Shown here: positions 60,701-64,000 of the stretch, in pieces
Layout of the letters: every line of letters starts with the position of its first letter
Numbering within the stretch: the stretch's first letter is position 1
Assembly: GCA_023443095.1 (NCBI GenBank)
Contig: JAEZVV010000069.1
Span: forward strand, 32,015 to 96,014
DNA: 64,000 nt
Direction of reading: 5' to 3'
DNA from: Pseudomonadota bacterium
Lineage (GTDB): Bacteria > Pseudomonadota > Gammaproteobacteria > Burkholderiales > Burkholderiaceae_F
Position numbers and translations under genes: made by a program
Notes under the pieces: model-generated
The model's database searches: none
What the model saw: the letters and a program-made list of their open reading frames with translations, nothing else
What the model was told of the DNA's origin: nothing

Positions 60701-63481
60701 ATGACAAACCCCGCCTCGCACACCGGCCGCGCGCTGGCGAGCTACCGCGCTGCACTGGCAGGCGCGACCGACGAAAAATCGACGCCGACCCCGTTTTTCG
60801 TGGAAGAACCGCGGCCCGATTACGGCGTGCCGCTGCAGACCCAGATCGCGGCGCGGCGGGCGGCGGCGCGCAACTCGATCGAGGTGGTACACGCGCGCGA
60901 ACACAACCTGAAAAACATCGATATCGAGATCCCGCGCGACGAGTTCACCGTGATCACCGGCGTGTCGGGCAGCGGCAAGAGCACGCTCGCCTTCGACATC
61001 ATCTTCAACGAAGGCCAGCGGCGTTACCTGGAATCGCTCAACGCCTACGCGCGTTCGATCGTCCAGCCCGCCGGCCGGCCCGACGTCGACGCGATCTACG
61101 GCATTCCGCCCACGGTGGCGATTGAGCAGCGCACGTCTCGCGGCGGGCGCAAGTCGACGGTGGCGACGCTGACCGAGGTCTACCACTTCCTGCGCCTGCT
61201 CTACGTCAAGCTCGGCGTCCAGCACTGCCCCGACTGCGGCGTGCCGGTGACGCCGCAGAGCTTCGATGCCATCGTCGCCAACGTGATGAAGGAGTTGCGC
61301 GGCCAGCATGTCGGCGTCTTGGCGCCGCTGGTGGTCAACCGCAAGGGCCTCTACACCGACCTCGCCAAATGGGCGCACGGCAAGGGCCATACCCATCTGC
61401 GGGTCGACGGCGCTTTTCTGCCGACCGCCAAGTTCCCGCGCATCGAACGCTTCAAGGAACACACGATCGAACTGCCGGTGGGCGACCTCGAGGTAGCACC
61501 CGAGAACGAAGCCCGTTTGCGCGCCCTGCTGCAAGACGCGCTCGTCCACGGCCACGGCGTGGTGACACTCGCCTGGCCGCTGGGCGACCTGCAAGCGGCG
61601 ATCGCCCGCGGCGAAACCGCACCCAAGCTCAGCCAGAAAAGCTGGTCGACCAAACGCGCGTGTGCGAGCTGCGGCACCAGCTTCCCCGAGCCCGACCCTC
61701 GGCTTTTCTCGTACAACTCCAAACACGGCTGGTGCGAGGCCTGCTTCGGCACCGGCCTGAAGCTCAGCGGCTTCGACGCCGAGCAGACCGGCGAAGAGAT
61801 CCAGTGGAACGCCTGGTTCGAGGGCTCGACCGAGCCCTGCGATGCCTGCCACGGCCTGCGGCTCAACCCTGTCGCCCTGGCGGTGAAGTTCGCCGATCGC
61901 TCGATCGCCGAACTGGCGCAACTGCCGGTCGACGAGGCCAGAGCGTTCTTCCGCCAGATTTCGCTCTCCGGCCGCGAGGCCGAAATCGCCCGCGACGCGC
62001 TCGCTGAAATCACTTCGCGGCTCGAGTTCCTGGAAGAAGTGGGCCTGGGCTACCTCGCACTCGACCGCGCCGCGCCCACGCTTTCGGGCGGGGAAGCGCA
62101 GCGCATCCGCCTTGCGGCCCAGCTCGGCTCCAACCTGCAGGGCGTGTGTTACGTGCTCGACGAACCTACCATCGGCCTGCACCCGCGCGACAACCGCATC
62201 CTTCTCGACGCACTCGCCAAGCTCAGCGCCAAGGGCAATACCCTGGTGGTGGTCGAACACGACGAAGACACGATCCGCAAGGCCGGACACGTGATCGACA
62301 TCGGCCCCGCCGCCGGCGTTCGCGGCGGCCGCGTGATCGCCCAAGGCTCGGTGGCCGACATCATGGCGGCGAAAGATTCGCTTACCGGCCGCTATCTGCG
62401 CTCGCCGCTGCAACACCCACAGGAAGCTCGCCGCGTCGTCGACGACAAGACCGAATTCGTCGAAGTGAAAGACGCGAGGCAACACAACCTCGACCAGGCG
62501 CTTGCCGCGTTCCCGCTCGAGCGCCTGTCGGTGGTGACGGGCGTATCGGGCTCGGGCAAGTCGACGCTGGCGCGCGACGTCCTGCTCGGCAACCTGCAGC
62601 GGGTACTGGGCGCCAAGGGTTTCGACGGTTCGTGGGTCGGCTGCTCGGCCATCGAGGGCTGGGCCAGGATCGACCGCGTGCTCGAAGTCGACCAGACCCC
62701 GATCGGCAAGACCCCGCGCTCCTGCCCCGCCACCTACGTCGGTTTCTGGGATTCGATCCGCAAGCTGTTTGCCGAAACGCTGGAAGCCCGCACCCGCGGC
62801 TACAGCGCCAGCCGCTTTTCATTCAACACCAAGGGCGGCCGCTGCGAGGCCTGCGAAGGCCAGGGCATACGCACGATCGAGATGAGTTTCCTGCCCGACG
62901 TGAAGGTCGGCTGCGACGTCTGCGGCGGCGCCCGCTTCAACGAAGAAACGCTGGCGGTGAAGTGGAAGGGCAAGAGCATCGGCGATGTCTTGAAGATGGA
63001 AATCGACGACGCGGTCGAGTTCTTCTCCGCTCAGAGCAATATCGCCCACCCGCTCAAGCTGCTGCAGGACGTGGGCCTGGGTTATCTGACGCTGGGCCAG
63101 CCCTCGCCCACGCTCTCGGGCGGCGAGGCGCAGCGGATCAAGTTGGTCACCGAACTGTCCAAGGTGCGCGACGACGTCACCCGCCGCGGCCAGAAGCCGC
63201 CCAAGACCTTCTACGTGCTCGACGAGCCGACCGTGGGCTTACACATGGCCGACGTGGAAAAACTGGTGAAGGTCCTGCACCGCCTGGTCGACGCCGGCAA
63301 CACGGTGGTGGTGATCGAACACAACCTCGATGTGATCGCCGAAGCAGATTGGATCCTCGACCTTGGACCCGAAGGAGGATCCGGTGGGGGCAAGGTCGTG
63401 GCAGCGGGAGCACCGGCGGCGATCATGGCGGCGGGGACGCATACCGGAGTCGCCTTAAAGGAGTTCTTGAAGGGGCGTTGA
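57701..63481 (+). CDS. uvrA: double-length UvrA (tandem UvrA-like ABC ATPase, 1926 residues)
   Basis: About twice the usual UvrA (near 940). It has two UvrA-like halves, about 1-1020 and 1050-1926. Four Walker A motifs GVSGSGKS start near residues 36, 708, 1087 and 1614. Four ABC signatures LSGGE start near 556, 901, 1461 and 1805. Zinc-finger Cys pairs recur in both halves (GACETCRGFG, GRCPTCGGNG, GWCEACFGTG, GRCEACEGQG). Each half could form a complete UvrA monomer, so the chain may mimic the UvrA dimer for DNA damage recognition. A disordered Ser/Pro/Ala insert lies at about 425-470. Long UvrA paralogs are known in betaproteobacteria; whether this is the sole UvrA here cannot be seen. The ATG has only AGG upstream. 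Confidence 0.93.
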   Translation: MSKQDSKAIRIRGARQNNLRNLDLDLPTGELTVVTGVSGSGKSSLVFDTLYAEGQRRYVETFSPYARQFLDRMDRPQVDRIDGVPPAIAIDQTNPVRTSRSTVGTMTELNDHLKLLFARASQLHCSGCGKRVQRDTPAGIFTALTQRAATAGDPRLVLTFAVPVPKNFTEDEVRSHLEAQGYTKVHGERTASGEKLLDVVSDRFRLASVDQARVVDAIERGLRLGAGKVDAHVLAENGSDAAVWKFSEGLHCADCDIAYETPHPSTFSFNSPLGACETCRGFGRVIGVDYGLVIPDPNKPLADGAVKPWQTKSFEECQADLVKYAKRDQVALDVPFKDLPPEHQRWVLEGEPGWKGKWQSQWYGVSHFFEWLESKAYKMHIRVLLSRYRSYTECPTCAGARLKPQALLWRVGTRADADAALAPGAMKAMGSDSSFAQASEPSEASALPNPNPPPASSACPAPGQLAASDDAPRYQRYRPAGVRWSREQLDAMPGLAIHDLMLLPIERIKLFFDRITLPAPLDEASQMLLEEIRARLKFLVDVGLGYLTLDRQSRTLSGGEVQRINLTTALGTSLVNTLFVLDEPSIGLHPRDMDRVTRVMHRLRDAGNTLVVVEHDPQVMLAADRVIDMGPGPGERGGRIVFNGSPAELKRAETLTGHYLAGAIRIDKPFREPVSSKTPKIVVQGARQHNLKNLDIELPLKRLVAITGVSGSGKSTLIQDVLVPALAKAKGKATEAPGEHDAVFGADWIDDVAFVDQSPIGKTTRSNPASYVGAFDSIRKLFAKAELSKERGYTAGTFSFNSGDGRCPTCGGNGFEHVEMQFLSDVYLRCPDCDGQRYRPETLEVAIGRLDRALNIAQVLELTVSEAIDFFKADREVVRALAPIAEVGLEYVKLGQPVPTLSGGEAQRLKLAGFLAEAATGKPPTRGTLFLFDEPTTGLHFDDVAKLMRALRQLIATGHSVVVIEHNLDVIDGADWLIDLGPEGGDAGGCLVGVGTPDDLMTNPASHTGRALASYRAALAGATDEKSTPTPFFVEEPRPDYGVPLQTQIAARRAAARNSIEVVHAREHNLKNIDIEIPRDEFTVITGVSGSGKSTLAFDIIFNEGQRRYLESLNAYARSIVQPAGRPDVDAIYGIPPTVAIEQRTSRGGRKSTVATLTEVYHFLRLLYVKLGVQHCPDCGVPVTPQSFDAIVANVMKELRGQHVGVLAPLVVNRKGLYTDLAKWAHGKGHTHLRVDGAFLPTAKFPRIERFKEHTIELPVGDLEVAPENEARLRALLQDALVHGHGVVTLAWPLGDLQAAIARGETAPKLSQKSWSTKRACASCGTSFPEPDPRLFSYNSKHGWCEACFGTGLKLSGFDAEQTGEEIQWNAWFEGSTEPCDACHGLRLNPVALAVKFADRSIAELAQLPVDEARAFFRQISLSGREAEIARDALAEITSRLEFLEEVGLGYLALDRAAPTLSGGEAQRIRLAAQLGSNLQGVCYVLDEPTIGLHPRDNRILLDALAKLSAKGNTLVVVEHDEDTIRKAGHVIDIGPAAGVRGGRVIAQGSVADIMAAKDSLTGRYLRSPLQHPQEARRVVDDKTEFVEVKDARQHNLDQALAAFPLERLSVVTGVSGSGKSTLARDVLLGNLQRVLGAKGFDGSWVGCSAIEGWARIDRVLEVDQTPIGKTPRSCPATYVGFWDSIRKLFAETLEARTRGYSASRFSFNTKGGRCEACEGQGIRTIEMSFLPDVKVGCDVCGGARFNEETLAVKWKGKSIGDVLKMEIDDAVEFFSAQSNIAHPLKLLQDVGLGYLTLGQPSPTLSGGEAQRIKLVTELSKVRDDVTRRGQKPPKTFYVLDEPTVGLHMADVEKLVKVLHRLVDAGNTVVVIEHNLDVIAEADWILDLGPEGGSGGGKVVAAGAPAAIMAAGTHTGVALKEFLKGR

Positions 63482-63615
63482 GCTTCGTGGCGTGGCGATC
63501 GAGCGCATCGCGCTGCCAGTAGCGCGGGCTGCGCCCACGGCGATGGGTTCGTGCCGCTACGCGGCGAGCTGATTCGCTGCGCGAAGCGCCGAGCGGCTCA
63601 GGCCTCCGCAAGGCC

Positions 63616-63645
63616 CCAGAGGGTCGGTCCCGTCCGACCCTCTGG
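63616..63645. repeat. perfect 12-bp inverted repeat
   Basis: The arms CCAGAGGGTCGG and CCGACCCTCTGG are separated by 6 nt. There is no T-run to make a terminator for uvrA. Confidence 0.7.
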
Positions 63646-63730
63646 ACTCCCGACGGCCCCTGTCGGTCGGCCCTTCGGGCTTCCCTTGCGCGGCATGGCA
63701 CCGGCGGCGAGCGCCCGAAACTCGGGCGAT

Positions 63731-63751
63731 CTCGCTGGCTGCGCCAGCGAG
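63731..63751. repeat. perfect 9-bp inverted repeat
   Basis: The arms CTCGCTGGC and GCCAGCGAG are separated by TGC. It lies 86 bp beyond the previous dyad, in the same non-coding region. Confidence 0.65.
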
Positions 63752-64000
63752 CCACGCCCTCAAACACGGACGCTCGAAGACTCCGCCGCTGCCAAGCCAC
63801 GCTGCGGCGACCTCTCAAGGGGGAATTCAAAGGCACTGCGCTACGCGCAGGTAGGGCGGCGAGGCTTCGCCACGCCAGAGGGAACATTTGAGTTAAGCAG
63901 CTCCCGCAGGCGTTACGCGGAAGGCCCAGAATGAAATGAAGGCCTGAAGCGCCATGCCGGCGCGAGTCCGCTGGAGCCATGGGTTAGGCCTCTCTCATAC

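Larger units (their letters stand above)
63482..64000. other. non-coding, inverted-repeat-rich 3' end of the window
   Basis: 519 bp without a supportable gene. Open frames on both strands are Arg/Ser/Ala-rich with no ribosome-binding site. The stretch contains several perfect inverted repeats (two listed separately). It may be a dispersed intergenic repeat or the remains of a mobile element. Confidence 0.55.

Noticed and set aside
57650..62485. A 1611-residue open frame on the minus strand across uvrA
   Set aside because: It is antisense to an unmistakable UvrA. Long antisense frames are common in GC-rich coding DNA, and its product is His/Asp/Arg-rich without domains or a ribosome-binding site.
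63423..63980. A 185-residue minus-strand frame at the right end
   Set aside because: It overlaps the end of uvrA in antisense, is Arg/Ser-rich without structure, and lies in inverted-repeat DNA.

Overview
The window is GC-rich DNA from a Gram-negative bacterium, most likely a betaproteobacterium (Rhodocyclales or Burkholderiales type; an inference from gene content). The evidence is the glyA/nrdR/rib/nusB/thiL/pgpA order, Coq7-type ubiquinone synthesis, four Neisseria/Burkholderia-type porins, and a double-length UvrA. The genes are dense and mostly housekeeping. I saw no tRNA, rRNA, CRISPR array, prophage or intact insertion sequence.

Layout. 1-5 kb: the start of a Tat-exported flavoprotein, a gene-poor stretch, a DUF3300/DUF2950 envelope pair and a thioredoxin-CcdA-like membrane fusion. 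5-7.5 kb: groES-groEL, preceded by a perfect CIRCE operator next to a sigma-32-like promoter. 7.5-11.4 kb: a chemoreceptor, a DsbG-like protein and pyrF. 11.4-27 kb: a mostly minus-strand cluster reading glyA, nrdR, hsp20, ribD, ribE, an old-yellow-enzyme gene, an octaheme cytochrome, ribBA, ribH, nusB, thiL, pgpA, pncC, a small hypothetical gene and a CorC-like gene. A plus-strand block (hemG, a small cytochrome b-like gene, a FUSC transporter) sits between glyA and nrdR. 27-38.5 kb: an MgtC/DUF4010 protein, a phosphatase, a YbhB protein, dtd, tyrS, an M23 peptidase, anmK, erpA, argC, rpsI-rplM, an OsmC protein and coq7. 38.6-44.3 kb: four tandem porins, each with its own terminator. 44.4-52.5 kb: glpK-glpD, a VOC protein behind a KPYG-repeat protein, an acyl-CoA ligase, a lipoprotein metallopeptidase and an Hpf/RaiA-type ribosome factor. 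52.5-63.5 kb: a molybdopterin oxidoreductase with argE, an M20 amidohydrolase, a small membrane protein and the 1926-residue UvrA. The last 0.5 kb is non-coding and rich in inverted repeats.

Shared themes. Two heat-shock units (groESL and hsp20) carry matching sigma-32-like promoters. The riboflavin genes enclose two redox genes, one of them an FMN enzyme family. The octaheme cytochrome has its own upstream region with a tandem dyad that looks like an operator. The most novel-looking element is a predicted 90-nt small RNA on the minus strand upstream of rplM. It has a strong intrinsic terminator and a CU-rich loop complementary to Shine-Dalgarno sequences, including those of groES and two of the porins. 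Other items of interest are the KPYG hexapeptide-repeat protein, the HemG/cytochrome b pair and the tandem UvrA.

Starts were chosen from ribosome-binding sites, overlaps and family norms. All promoter, operator and small-RNA calls are sequence-pattern predictions.
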